The notes: generated by a model not told the origin, from the letters alone. Shown: positions 32,704 through 42,479, counted from the stretch's first letter. The stretch: 64,000 nucleotides of DNA from Boseongicola sp. SB0665_bin_10 (GCA_009838075.1 VXSG01000099.1:1-64000), one strand, 5' to 3'. Numbers and translations: made by a program.

Positions 32704-34201
32704 GGGGATCCTCCGTCACTTGATCCGGGTGCTCCTCCGCCCAGTCGTTCAGGAACTCCGCCATCTCGAACTCTCCGGCAAACGCGACCTCCTGCCGCCG
32801 GAGCGCGGCTCCGGCTTCCAGGGCAAGCCGGGCGCAGGCAACGTGATCGCGCTTGCGCTCCCCGGCTGCGTTTCCCGAACCATGGACGATCGTCGAAATC
32901 AGGTCCCCGCCATATCCGTTTACGTGATCCAGCCTGACCCCCAAGGACAGGAGGTACGCCATGACGTCCGGAATCCCTTCCCAGCCTGCCACGTGCACGG
33001 GTGTCAGCCCCTGCGGGTCCGGCCGGTCATGAGGAAGGCCGATGTCCACCAATGACTTCGTGCGGCGCAGAGCCTGCGGCAGGTGGACCTGGGACCGGAT
33101 CATGTCGCGGGTCGGCTCCGGCAGGCGTTCAGGATCGATCCGACGCACGGCATTGCCGGCAACCGCGTCCGCAATCGCGGCCTCCTCGCGACCAAGGTCG
33201 GCCCTGCAGCCCCGCGACGCCATCTCTTCGGCCGCTCCGTCATTGCCGTACATCCGCGCAAGCGCATATGCGCTGTGTCCCCACGCTATCTCGTCTGGAT
33301 TTCCGCCGGCATCCAGAAGCCTTGCCACGATCCGGCGCGAGCATAGCCGCCGCGCCGCTTGATGAAGCGCCGGGATCACGAAGGGCGCCTCGCCAGAAGT
33401 TTCCGGCCAGTGAATGGATTCGTTTGGATCGGCTCCGCCCCCAAGAAGCGCTTCGACCATCTCGGGATCGTTGAAATCGAGGGCGCGCGGCAAAGCGTTT
33501 GTCCGCGCTGTCCGCGCGCCGTGGTCCAGAAGGAGCCGCAGGGCCGGCGCGCCGATTTCGCAGGCATGATAGAGCGATTCCCCGTCGTTCGGGTCCGCCC
33601 CGTTGCCCAGGAGCCACGCGGCCAGCCGCAAGCTCGACGCATGCCCGACGGCACCGTAAAGTGCCGAAAGCGGGTTCCCTGGCACCTGCTCGTATGAATC
33701 GTTGACGCTTGCACCGGCGGCCTTCAGCGCCTCAGCCGTTGCCAGCATGTCCTCTTCCGAACCGCCGTGACGCCACCACCGGGAAAAGGCCAGATGCAGA
33801 ATCGGCGTTCTTGGCCCCAGAACGGGTTCACTGGCAGCTTGCGGTCTGGCCGCGAGCGTCTCCCGTACGGACTCAACGTCGTACATGGCACACATGATCC
33901 CGAGATTGTCCCGCCTGAGGTCCGGCGCGGCCTCCAGGAGGCGTTCAACTCGCCATCCCTGCCCGTGAAACAGCGCGATCTTGAGACGGTCAAGTTGTTC
34001 CGTCCGGTCCATGACCCTTGTCTCGGCTGCAAACTTGAGAACCGACCAGCTTGCAAATCCAGCTTCCCTTGCCAGAACACGCAGGGTGTCGGCATGGCTT
34101 GCCACCTTCGGATCGGACCCAAGCACGGCCTCGACGCGGGCCAGCGCATCACGTTCACCTGCCGCACAGGCACTCTTCAGCGCCTTCGCGTCACGGCGCA
34201 T
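32696..34201 (-). CDS. Ankyrin-repeat protein
   Basis: 501 residues. Several ankyrin repeats can be seen, e.g. LRLAAWLLGNGADPNDG, APALRLLLDHGART, PEMVEALLGGGADPNES and LTPVHVAGWEGIPDVMAYLL. No signal peptide or membrane segment is visible, so it is probably cytosolic and binds other proteins. It overlaps the phosphatase gene by 8 bases. No clear ribosome site precedes the ATG at 34201, so the start is uncertain. Function unknown. Confidence 0.8.
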   Translation of the reverse strand: MRRDAKALKSACAAGERDALARVEAVLGSDPKVASHADTLRVLAREAGFASWSVLKFAAETRVMDRTEQLDRLKIALFHGQGWRVERLLEAAPDLRRDNLGIMCAMYDVESVRETLAARPQAASEPVLGPRTPILHLAFSRWWRHGGSEEDMLATAEALKAAGASVNDSYEQVPGNPLSALYGAVGHASSLRLAAWLLGNGADPNDGESLYHACEIGAPALRLLLDHGARTARTNALPRALDFNDPEMVEALLGGGADPNESIHWPETSGEAPFVIPALHQAARRLCSRRIVARLLDAGGNPDEIAWGHSAYALARMYGNDGAAEEMASRGCRADLGREEAAIADAVAGNAVRRIDPERLPEPTRDMIRSQVHLPQALRRTKSLVDIGLPHDRPDPQGLTPVHVAGWEGIPDVMAYLLSLGVRLDHVNGYGGDLISTIVHGSGNAAGERKRDHVACARLALEAGAALRRQEVAFAGEFEMAEFLNDWAEEHPDQVTEDPLD

Positions 34202-34877
34202 GCGAATGACGGAAATGGCTATCAGGACTCTCCTTTCTGGCTTGGCGGTCTGTCAATGCGGGCAAGAGAAACGCCGACAAATGTCGAGCTTCTGAATTGA
34301 GGATGCCGGCATCGGCTCTCCGAGGACCCGGATGCCTCCCCGAAGGCAATGGCAGCATAGTGACACCCGGTCTCAAGGCAAGAGCGGGGGCTCATATGCC
34401 CAACTTGACCGTCCGCCGGGTCGTCTCCTCCGGCCCCGCACCCTCGAAACGGGCATCCGCGCGATTGTTGCCGGCGCGAGCGGACGCCGGAGGACCAGCG
34501 CCAGCCCTGCAACGCTGCCCTGGAGGAGCGGATCGACTGCCACCGACATGTTGCGTGCAACATTTCCACCGGAAGACCGGAAGGCGCCGGACCCGCCCTG
34601 ACCGGTGCAGGGCGCTGACGAAGTGCTGTCGGGACGTGCCGGGAACGGCGGATTTCCCGGTCGCGATTCAGCGCGGCACGCTTCGGCGGCCGGGCGAGGC
34701 GCGCGGGACTGGCGCGGCTGCACGGCGAAGCGTTTGCGTCGGCAACTTTCACTGACCCGTGAAATCAGTGCTTGCGGCGACCTGGCGGCCCGTCAAGCCA
34801 AGTATTTGAGTCTCCAAGAGTGGACCCTGATCTGCACACGGTCTACGCTTGCCCGAACCGATTCATGCATGGCGCCC
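34202..34877. other. Divergent intergenic region before dnaX
   Basis: About 675 bases between the oppositely directed ankyrin gene and dnaX. A minus-strand frame of 176 codons (34222-34752) lacks any recognisable motif and is rich in Arg and Ser. I found no RNA gene or clear promoter. Confidence 0.5.
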
Positions 34878-36665
34878 ATGACCGACGGCACAGACAGCGC
34901 ATACCAGGTACTGGCACGAAAATATCGCCCGGAGACCTTTGCCGATCTTGTCGGACAGGACGCAATGGTGCGCACGCTCGCCAATGCCTTCGAAGCCGAC
35001 CGAATTGCCCAGGCCTTCATTCTCACGGGCATACGGGGCACCGGGAAGACCACGACGGCGCGGATCATCGCCAAGGGCATGAACTGCATCGGCCCGGACG
35101 GCAACGGCGCTCCGACAGTCTCGCCCTGCAGCACCTGCGAGCATTGCGTGTCCATCGCGCAAGGCCGGCATGTCGACGTCCTCGAACTGGACGCCGCCTC
35201 GCGCACGGGCGTGAACGACATTCGCGAGATCATCGAGAGCGTGCACTACCGCGCCGCATCAGCCCGATACAAGATCTACATTCTCGACGAAGTTCACATG
35301 CTTTCGACGAGTGCCTTCAATGCGCTTCTGAAAACGCTGGAGGAGCCTCCCGCCCATGTGAAGTTCATATTCGCGACCACGGAGATCCGAAAGGTTCCGG
35401 TCACCGTCCTCTCCCGCTGCCAGCGCTTCGACCTTCGCAGGATCGAACCCGGGACAATGATGGATTTGCTCCGCCGAATCGCGACCGCCGAGAAAGCCGA
35501 GATCACCGATGAAGCGCTTGCACTTGTCACGCGCGCCGCGGAGGGATCGGCTCGAGACGCGACATCGCTCCTTGACCAGGCGATCAGCGATCGGACCCAG
35601 GCAACGGATGTGGATCAGGTTCGCGCAATGATCGGGCTTGCAGATCGTGGCCGTGTCCTGGATCTCTTCGAGCTCATAATGACCGGTAACGCGGCCGGCG
35701 CACTGGCCGAGCTCTCCGCGCAATACTCTGACGGCGCGGATCCGATGGCGGTCCTCCGTGACATCGCCGAAATCATCCACTGGATCAGCGTCATCCGCAT
35801 CACTCCGGAGGCTGTCAACGATCCCACGGTGGCGCCGGAGGAGCGCACACGCGGCAGTGCGCTGGCCGACAGGCTGCCAATGCCCGTCCTGTCCCGAACG
35901 TGGCAAATGGCGCTGAAGGCGCTTGAGGAGGTGGGCAATGCGCCCGATGCCATGATGGCCGCGGAAATGGCCGTGATCAGGATGACGCATGTTGCCGATC
36001 TGCCGACTCCGGGCGAACTCGTGGCAAAGCTGAGAAATGCCGCGTCTTCCCCTGCACCGCCCACGCCGTCCTCAACGCCACCACCATCAGGTTCAGGCGG
36101 ACGGGAAGGCGGCCCCGCACGGGGTCCGGGCACGATCGCGGCGGCGACCCGCGCGGCAGGCGCGCCCTCGTCCGGCGGAGCCGTGGCAGCCGCACGGCCC
36201 GCGCTTGTCCTGGATCCGGAAAGTGCCCTCGCCAGGTTTCCGACCTTCACGCATGTGTTCGACTTGATACGCGCGAATCGCGAAATGAAGCTCTGCATCG
36301 AGGTGGAGCAGGATCTGCGGCTGGTCTCCTATCGTCCCGGCCGCATCGAGTTCGAACCAGGGCCGCAGGCAGCCGGGGATCTGGCGCAAAGGCTGGGCCA
36401 ATGCCTGCAGAACTGGACAGGCGTCCGCTGGACGGTTTCCGTGACAGCATCGGGTGGCCAGCCCACGATTTCCGAAACTCGAAACGCGGCAACCGACCAG
36501 CTCAAGGCCGCCGCCAGAGAGCACGAAATGGTCGCTGCAATCCTGTCGGCGTTCCCGAATGCCAGGATCGGGGATCTCCAGACCGCCGAAGCCCTCTCCG
36601 CTTCCGCCGCCGAAAGTTCCCTCGATGAGATCGAGGACGAGTGGGATCCTTTCGAGGGGGACTGA
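34878..36665 (+). CDS. dnaX: DnaX, DNA polymerase III tau/gamma clamp-loader subunit
   Basis: 595 residues. The AAA+ domain has Walker A GIRGTGKTTTAR near 45, the zinc-binding cysteines (CSTCEHC) near 85 and Walker B ILDEVHML, with the sensor-1 and arginine-finger region SRC. A proline/glycine-rich linker near 385-430 leads to the tau C-terminal domain. It loads the sliding clamp and couples polymerases at the fork. Two ATGs (34869, 34878) are possible; neither has a good ribosome site and 34878 is the family-like start. ybaB and recR, normally next, lie over 10 kb downstream. Confidence 0.95.
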   Translation: MTDGTDSAYQVLARKYRPETFADLVGQDAMVRTLANAFEADRIAQAFILTGIRGTGKTTTARIIAKGMNCIGPDGNGAPTVSPCSTCEHCVSIAQGRHVDVLELDAASRTGVNDIREIIESVHYRAASARYKIYILDEVHMLSTSAFNALLKTLEEPPAHVKFIFATTEIRKVPVTVLSRCQRFDLRRIEPGTMMDLLRRIATAEKAEITDEALALVTRAAEGSARDATSLLDQAISDRTQATDVDQVRAMIGLADRGRVLDLFELIMTGNAAGALAELSAQYSDGADPMAVLRDIAEIIHWISVIRITPEAVNDPTVAPEERTRGSALADRLPMPVLSRTWQMALKALEEVGNAPDAMMAAEMAVIRMTHVADLPTPGELVAKLRNAASSPAPPTPSSTPPPSGSGGREGGPARGPGTIAAATRAAGAPSSGGAVAAARPALVLDPESALARFPTFTHVFDLIRANREMKLCIEVEQDLRLVSYRPGRIEFEPGPQAAGDLAQRLGQCLQNWTGVRWTVSVTASGGQPTISETRNAATDQLKAAAREHEMVAAILSAFPNARIGDLQTAEALSASAAESSLDEIEDEWDPFEGD

Positions 36666-37058
36666 TTCCGCCCTTCTCGGAGCGGCACGCGATCAGGCAT
36701 CAGGCACGTTCAGGAAATTGGCTCTCCGCCGGCCGCGTCCGAAGCATTGCGGGTCCCGAGCGCGACGCCAGCGGCCTTGGCCGTCGCAGTCAAGTGCGCG
36801 CGGATCACCGGAACCGGCCGAATTGCATCGAGTCTTTCCCGTGCCCCGACCAATGCCGTGCTGACCGGCGGCATGCAATCGGAAAGGTCCAGAACGTCGT
36901 CGCCTTGGCATCCCTCCGAGGCAGCGATGCCGGGGACCGCGAAGTGGGCCGCAGTTGTGCCGTCCGGTCCCTCGTGCCGGGACCCGGCCATTTGCGCTTG
37001 CGGCAGTTTCGGATCCCCCAGGTAATCTCCGTCACCCGCACGTTCGACTGCTTCACCA
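36666..37058. other. No recognisable gene; left edge of the inserted region
   Basis: A 193-codon minus-strand frame (36710-37291) spans this stretch but runs into the neighbouring exported-protein gene and has no motif or good ribosome site. Composition is still GC-rich here. Confidence 0.45.
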
Positions 37059-37739
37059 TCAAGCAACGAACGCAACAATTGGCGCATTCTCTCTTGAACA
37101 ATGCAGGAACATCCAGTGAGTCTCGGTATGTGGTTGACGACGACACGCCTTGCGAGACGCGAGAAGGGCACCACGCAAACCGTCAGGCGCTGGATCGAGG
37201 GAGGGGACATCGGGATCGGAGCCGCAAAGTGATGAAGCGTACAGTGCCGCCAGCGCCGCCATGTGTCCGTCGAAGCTCGCTTCAACGTCATGCCCGGAGA
37301 AGCCCAGCATGGCGCGGAAGTCCCGCGACTGCATGATGTGCAAGATGAATTCGGTCGGACGCCTTTGTTTCATGCGCATGTTGGTCGGTGTTGCAAAGAA
37401 CAGTATGGTTCTGTCGTCGGGCTTGAAGACTTTGGCGTCAAAGACTCTCTCGCTCCCGTTCGCGGACACGGTCCCGATCCTTGGCAATGGCCGCCCGAGG
37501 CCAGATCCGGCATCGACGGCGAATCCGATCCGGATGTCCCCGTTGACGTGGCAGATTGCGACCATTCGGGCCGAACCCGCTGTCGGCTGAACCTGAACGA
37601 TGCGTCGAGCCAACATTTCGCGGCCCTCCGAAATTTTCAGCGTCGGCGTCTCGACAAGAATGGTCTGTGCATGCAACGCGCACTTCATGCCGAGAAGGCC
37701 CGTCGCGGCAACCAGGATCGTCGCAACGGTCTTGATCAT
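37059..37739 (-). CDS. Exported protein of unknown function
   Basis: 226 residues. A signal peptide (MIKTVATILVAATGLLG...) with a likely cut after ALHA near residue 24 is followed by a beta-rich domain (ILFFATPTNMRMK, VFDAKVFKPDD). The ATG at 37739 is supported by GGAGG at ideal distance upstream. The C-terminal 60 residues are rich in Ala, Ser and Arg and may be degraded. I do not recognise a family. It probably acts in the periplasm. Confidence 0.65.
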   Translation of the reverse strand: MIKTVATILVAATGLLGMKCALHAQTILVETPTLKISEGREMLARRIVQVQPTAGSARMVAICHVNGDIRIGFAVDAGSGLGRPLPRIGTVSANGSERVFDAKVFKPDDRTILFFATPTNMRMKQRRPTEFILHIMQSRDFRAMLGFSGHDVEASFDGHMAALAALYASSLCGSDPDVPSLDPAPDGLRGALLASRKACRRQPHTETHWMFLHCSRENAPIVAFVA

Positions 37740-38601
37740 CGTTTTTCCTCCACCTCGCGTCGCACCTTGCCATGTGCCACAATTCGGGAATAACTCATGA
37801 GCGGAATCGCGTGACGCATGCAAGGACCAGCACCGTTGTCTCATGTCATTGGCGGCCTGCCCGACGCCGGCAGACTTCCTGTCAGAGGCCGAAGGCACGG
37901 GGCCCGTCCGGATCGACGCGGAAAGTCCTTTCCGGACGGCATGTCGGCGGTTTCTGGCCTTCCAGCCGCCCCAGATCCGTCGGCCACTTGGCAAACGAAT
38001 GGCAAACAGTCGAATTCCATCTGACGCACTCCTCAGGCAGTCCGTGCCCTCGATGACGGCAACCCTTGAGCAAGCCAAGGCTGCCGCCGGGACGGGCCTT
38101 GCCGTCGTGAACGAACGGAGGTGGAGCACGCTGGAATCACGCGCCTCAATTTGCGCCGCGGGATTCGCTGGGCGACCACACTGCAATCGTGCGAAGCCAG
38201 ATCAAGCAAGACGGCCTTCACTTCCGGAATTTACGACCGGACGGTCGGCCAGGATCAACTCTCCTTCGCGGCCGTTGCCATGCCACCGGCTGGCCCTCGG
38301 GCGCCGACAATGGCGTCTGCGAAGTCCAAACGCGCCGCGTCACCGTCCCTTGCACAGTTCACCAAAAGCGCTGCCACAAGTCTTGCAACGCCCCGGTTCC
38401 GGCAGGCTGGCTCGCCTTCGCCGCATGGGAGTTCCGTGCAACGGTCCACGTCGAAAGCTCTCGGCGTCTCCGCGCCCAGTCTCGTTTCATTTCGCACTAT
38501 TTTCCAGGCATTGCCTGGTGCAAGGCAGTCACGTTTCGGAAATCGGATCAGCGGACCAGGACAGAGTGGGGTGCGGTTCACATCCTGCAGAAGTCAGGCG
38601 G
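37740..38601. other. No recognisable gene (about 860 bases)
   Basis: Open frames on both strands, the longest 313 codons on the plus strand (37843-38784), are rich in Arg, Pro and Ser without motifs. The stretch has the look of decayed accessory DNA. Confidence 0.5.
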
Positions 38602-38883
38602 CTACTCGAATCCGCAAGCCTCTCGGGTGGTCCACACATTGACCTCCTGGCCGCCTTCATGTCGGAAGCGGTCGATCCTGAACCGCCCTTTGTACGCATT
38701 GCCATTCGCGAAGGTATGGATTCCCTGTCCGTTCGGCAGACCCTTGCGCATTTCTCCTTCGAAACGATCACCGTTTGGCCATGACAAGGCCCAGCACCCG
38801 TTCCTCTCGCCATCCACACCGCCGTCTGCCCTGCTGTTCAGGCTCGCGCAGTCGTTATCGGACGCTGGCATCGTTGAATGCAA
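38602..38883 (-). pseudogene. MORN-repeat protein, small or truncated
   Basis: A 93-codon frame with two MORN repeats: GDRFEGEMRKGLPNGQGIHTF and NGNAYKGRF. The preceding NGCW resembles the repeat-start of larger exported MORN proteins of alphaproteobacteria. There is a stop codon directly before the TTG start and no signal peptide or ribosome site, so it is more likely the remnant of a longer gene than a complete one. MORN proteins bind membranes or peptidoglycan-associated partners. Confidence 0.5.
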
Positions 38884-39140
38884 TTACCGCCGGGTCGGGA
38901 AGCTGCTTTCAACTTCGTCATGGTTTCGCATCCCCAAAGACGAGCGCATGGCGCACAACGCGACCGGCGTGGCGGCTCAAGCGGCCGCTGTTTGGCCCGC
39001 CTCGCTCGGAGCCGAATTGCTGGCGAATCCGGGATCTGCAGAAGCCGGGGACCGTGGCGGTCCAACCAGGCGGAAGCCCTTGTTATGAGGACGCGAAGGA
39101 AAGGCCGGGATCAGACGGAAAGAGGAAAGGCCGCAAAAAA

Positions 39141-39413
39141 TCAAGCAAGATACTCCCAAGCCTTTTCCTCGCCGCATGCCGGACAAGAATACATATCCTT
39201 TAGCCACTTAACAATTTCGTCCTTGAACACCAACATTGCCGCGCCACCTGTAACAATGGCAACGCAAATAGGTAGAGCCAGCCCCGTCCCTGCAAAGAGA
39301 TAAGCAACCCATGCGTAACCGCCGAAGCCCACCATTGACACACCTAAAATCTTGAGGACGAGAAGTAAGTTCACCTCTTCCGTGTGCCTGCAGGAACTGC
39401 ACCGAATTTTCAT
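39141..39413 (-). CDS. Small zinc-ribbon membrane protein
   Basis: 90 residues. A CxxC pair at Cys5/Cys8 and another at Cys77/Cys80 flank two hydrophobic segments (about 18-40 and 43-64). The four cysteines can form one zinc ribbon on the cytosolic side if both ends face in. The base composition is AT-richer than the core genes around the island. A ribosome-site-like GGAGAT lies ahead of the ATG. No function can be assigned. Confidence 0.72.
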   Translation of the reverse strand: MKIRCSSCRHTEEVNLLLVLKILGVSMVGFGGYAWVAYLFAGTGLALPICVAIVTGGAAMLVFKDEIVKWLKDMYSCPACGEEKAWEYLA

Positions 39414-39503
39414 CTGCCATCTCCTTTCGCAGCTACATGTGGCGACCTGCCATCATATTCGCTTCGACCTGCCACATCTCGGTCGGCTTCGTGCTCCGCC
39501 CCT

Positions 39504-40382
39504 TCATTCCCGCGCGAGCGAGAACGCGCCCTCGATGCCGTCGCGCCTGAACACGCCCCCAGCCTCTTCATGGTCGTGGCCGTAGAACCTGCCTTCCAGG
39601 CCGGTAGCGTTGAAAGAGCCATCGCGCATGGAAACGCGCCGCCAGGCAATGTCAGGGCTTTGCATCCCAGACACCGCTTCGATGTTCGAGAATGTCAGGT
39701 CAATTGTTGCCGCTGCAAGGTCCGCCGTCAGGTCAGCGTCGCCGGTCACTTCCTCGCCTATGGCGAGGCTTCCGATCTTCACGCCGGCCATCGCACCGGA
39801 CCACAACGCGGTGCCGCTGGTCGGATTGGTTCCTGGTCGTTCCGGACATTCATTCCGGAGGCAATAGTAGCTGAAGCTTCCTGTCGGGTAGCCGACCGAC
39901 CACGGCAGCGCGGTCCGAAAGGCGACTCCTTCGGCGCTAATAGTCATAAGACTGGCCGTGCCAACGTTGTGCTCGCCCCATACGCCATAGGAATCGAAAT
40001 TGATCCTGATCCCGTCCTGCACAACCGTCTCCGTCACTCGCCCAATGTTCACCCCGTTGCGCTTTCGCTGGCCGGGCACGGTTTCAGGTATAAGGTTCTC
40101 GCCCGACGAGAGGTCGGCGAGGTCAAGGGTCGTTCTTTCGCCTGCAAGCGTGAGCGTGCACAACTGCCCCTCGCACGAAAAGTCGCTACGGATTAACGTC
40201 CCTTGCCCATCATCGATGACTGTGTCCCCGGCAATGGCCTGAACCGGCAGCAGAGTCGAAGTAGGCAAAGTCGGGCCGGCGATATCCGTCTCTGGGATAG
40301 TCGGACTGCCGCAGCCCGCCAGGGCCAGGGCCGCGGACATCGTTCCCGCCAAGACCGTGGACATCCTCAAGGCGCAACGCAT
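39504..40382 (-). CDS. TbpB-like beta-barrel lipoprotein
   Basis: 292 residues. A lipoprotein signal peptide ends in the lipobox LAGC with Cys24. The rest is beta-rich and ends with the transferrin-binding-protein B barrel signature: GRFYGHDHEEAGGVF followed by GAFSLAR. Proteins with this barrel sit on the outer membrane and bind host or environmental ligands or act as Slam-exported substrates. No TonB receptor or Slam gene is beside it, so the ligand is open. ATG at 40364 is an alternative start. Confidence 0.8.
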   Translation of the reverse strand: MRCALRMSTVLAGTMSAALALAGCGSPTIPETDIAGPTLPTSTLLPVQAIAGDTVIDDGQGTLIRSDFSCEGQLCTLTLAGERTTLDLADLSSGENLIPETVPGQRKRNGVNIGRVTETVVQDGIRINFDSYGVWGEHNVGTASLMTISAEGVAFRTALPWSVGYPTGSFSYYCLRNECPERPGTNPTSGTALWSGAMAGVKIGSLAIGEEVTGDADLTADLAAATIDLTFSNIEAVSGMQSPDIAWRRVSMRDGSFNATGLEGRFYGHDHEEAGGVFRRDGIEGAFSLARE

Positions 40383-40742
40383 CCGGATTCCCCTCTTGCA
40401 GCATAGCCGACGGACCTTCTCCCGGGTCGCCGGACCGCCCCAGAATCAGGGCGACGGGACGGACGCTATTCGGACGCAGAACGCGGTGTCAACGCCAAAG
40501 AATGGCCCTTCGTAGGGTTGGAATAGTTTTCTCGAACTAGCAATTTGGGGAGAGTCCCGCCGCGCACGAAGGACGCAACCTGGAACCGCTCGCGAAACGG
40601 CGCGCTGGTCTTCAGTCATTGTCGACGCAGCGCCCATTTTTTGCATCGGCACACCATCGCTTCGACAACGACATTCTAATCAATCTCCACGCCTTACGCT
40701 TCGTACGCCTCTACTACGTCGCCACACCTTGAATGACGTAGA
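40383..40742. other. No recognisable gene
   Basis: Composition changes here from GC-rich to AT-rich on approaching 40743. A minus-strand frame of 68 codons (40446-40652) has no ribosome site or motif. Small inverted repeat TACGTC/GACGTA (40715-40740) just beyond the RelA/SpoT gene could help to end transcription. Confidence 0.45.
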
Positions 40743-41471
40743 TTAGATATCCGATTCACTACTAGAAGCCAAAAAATGTGTCTTGAAGATTGAGTCCACG
40801 AGTCGAGTCCCTCCCGTTGTCAATCGTGCCAGTACTTTCAGCTGATCTCGGCAAGATTCACTACTCGACTCCAGAGGGTAACTGACACGATGCGACACCT
40901 CACTCCATACCTCATCCATCAAAGATCGCACCTGTAATTCGCATGTTATTCGCGTTTTTTGATTCGCTATGATATCATAGTGGACCGTGGTGTACATCGA
41001 TTCCCTCGCCTCTGTCTTGATGCCAAAATCCGAAAATAGTCTCTCGTACTCCGTATCCCAGCAATGAGCCGTGGGGTCGCCCGCTAACTGGTAGTGATGC
41101 TCATCAAGCACCTTCAAAATTAGTTCATGTATTCTTCTCATCTGCTCTGTATGCAAATGTAGAATTCGAACGCCCGCCAAATCCACCACTTTCTCAAATA
41201 AGTTTCCGCAATCTATCGGATCATCTCGAACCGCCCTTTCCTTTCTCTTTTCTTCAATTGTCTTTCTCTCCAACTTATGGCGCAATGAAGTTTCGTCCTT
41301 TACTCTCCACTTAATGAAGTGAATGAGCTCCTTCAATTCGGGGTGCCCTGTCAGATGACCTACGAGTGACCTCGAGAAATTCTCAAACAAGTGTTTGCTC
41401 TGACGAAAGTGATCTAGTGCACGGTCGATTCGATCACAGTCCCTTTGGCTAATCATCACCCGCCTCGACAT
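40743..41471 (-). CDS. RelA/SpoT-domain nucleotidyltransferase (small alarmone-synthetase-like)
   Basis: 242 residues made up almost wholly of the RelA/SpoT synthetase fold, without hydrolase, TGS or ACT domains. Conserved elements: RVKDETSLRHKLERK (56-70), VVDLAGVRI (95-103), Tyr160 and His164 in YTTVHYD, and ELQVRSLMDEVWSEVSH (178-194), which keeps the Glu, Gln, Arg, Trp, Glu and His of the family. The usual GYRS loop is replaced by MYTT. Relatives make (p)ppGpp or (pp)pApp or modify tRNA as toxins. It is the third gene of an operon with a ParA ATPase, 26 bases after it. Confidence 0.85.
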   Translation of the reverse strand: MSRRVMISQRDCDRIDRALDHFRQSKHLFENFSRSLVGHLTGHPELKELIHFIKWRVKDETSLRHKLERKTIEEKRKERAVRDDPIDCGNLFEKVVDLAGVRILHLHTEQMRRIHELILKVLDEHHYQLAGDPTAHCWDTEYERLFSDFGIKTEARESMYTTVHYDIIANQKTRITCELQVRSLMDEVWSEVSHRVSYPLESSSESCRDQLKVLARLTTGGTRLVDSIFKTHFLASSSESDI

Positions 41472-41497
41472 TGAACAATTCTCATAGCCTTGGTTGT

Positions 41498-42475
41498 TCA
41501 GGTCTCGTTGACAATGTGCTTCGCAATCTCGTCAAACACCCTTCTGGCCAATTCTTGTTCTTCGGGCCGACTGTATGTCGAACATTCCCAGATTGCAACA
41601 CCTTCACGCTGAGCCGCCTGTGTCAGAGAGGCAAAGTCCTTTACGCCCCCAATCTTTGGATCCACCGTCGATGGCGGAGCCAAATTCTTATCGACTTTCC
41701 TAAGTACCGATGAAACGTCCGTATAGACGCGTCTTCTTATCTGTCGAAAGTACCTGGTGGGCTGCCGCGCCATTGTTTGGCCATAGACCCTATACCGCTG
41801 AGGAATGTAACCCAAGAAGGTCGGCGTACCCCTCAAAACAGGTGCACCATCCGGAGCAATAGAGCTAATCGTCCTGACATCGATAATCCACTTAGCAAGC
41901 GTTGTTCCCAATGTGCCTAAGGCGCGCACAGAGAAAAGGTCGCACGCCACGGGAATTATGAAGTAGTCGGAATCAAGTAGAAGAACTCTGTTTAAGGGAC
42001 CTATGTTCGGGCCAGTGTCAAAGAAAACATAGTCAAACTGGCGTTCTGCACTTAGGTTAGTGACGAGGTTGCTGATTGCCGATACAGCATGAAGTCCGCC
42101 CAAGCGGCGCTTGTAGCTATCCGTCCAGGCCTCTCCCAAAAATTCCTCGAACTCAGACAGCCTAATGTCACCGGGGACCAACGCCAAGTCCCGGACATTA
42201 ATTAGCTCTATGTGCCTTCCTACTCCGACTCTATCAAAAATTGGCTTGACTGCAGTCCAAATCGTTCCACCGCTAGAATCTTCAGAATGATCCAGAAGGT
42301 CGTCCACAATATCATCGGCCAACAAATACGAAGTCAGGTTACATTGAGGATCTGTATCTACTAGAAGAACAGATTTATCCCGTGCGGCAAGGGCCGATGC
42401 AATATTCACCGTCAGCGTCGTTTTTCCAACGCCACCCTTGTGATTGAAAATTGTGATCCGTGTCGGCCTACTCAT
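41498..42475 (-). CDS. ParA/Soj-family ATPase
   Basis: 325 residues. The deviant Walker A KGGVGKTT is at 13-20, followed by VLLVDTDPQCN and the Walker B FDYVFFDTGPNIG. Such ATPases move DNA or protein cargo on the nucleoid. No ParB with a CTPase or KorB motif is present; the partner is probably the upstream gene product. The ATG at 42475 has GGAAG eight bases upstream. An ATG at 42490, inside the preceding gene, adds five residues. Codon use is AT-richer than in the core genes. Confidence 0.9.
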   Translation of the reverse strand: MSRPTRITIFNHKGGVGKTTLTVNIASALAARDKSVLLVDTDPQCNLTSYLLADDIVDDLLDHSEDSSGGTIWTAVKPIFDRVGVGRHIELINVRDLALVPGDIRLSEFEEFLGEAWTDSYKRRLGGLHAVSAISNLVTNLSAERQFDYVFFDTGPNIGPLNRVLLLDSDYFIIPVACDLFSVRALGTLGTTLAKWIIDVRTISSIAPDGAPVLRGTPTFLGYIPQRYRVYGQTMARQPTRYFRQIRRRVYTDVSSVLRKVDKNLAPPSTVDPKIGGVKDFASLTQAAQREGVAIWECSTYSRPEEQELARRVFDEIAKHIVNET

Positions 42476-42479
42476 CTCC

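Noticed and set aside
36710-37291. Minus-strand frame of 193 codons between dnaX and the exported-protein gene
   Set aside because: It overlaps the better supported exported-protein gene by over 230 bases and has no ribosome site, motif or clear codon bias.
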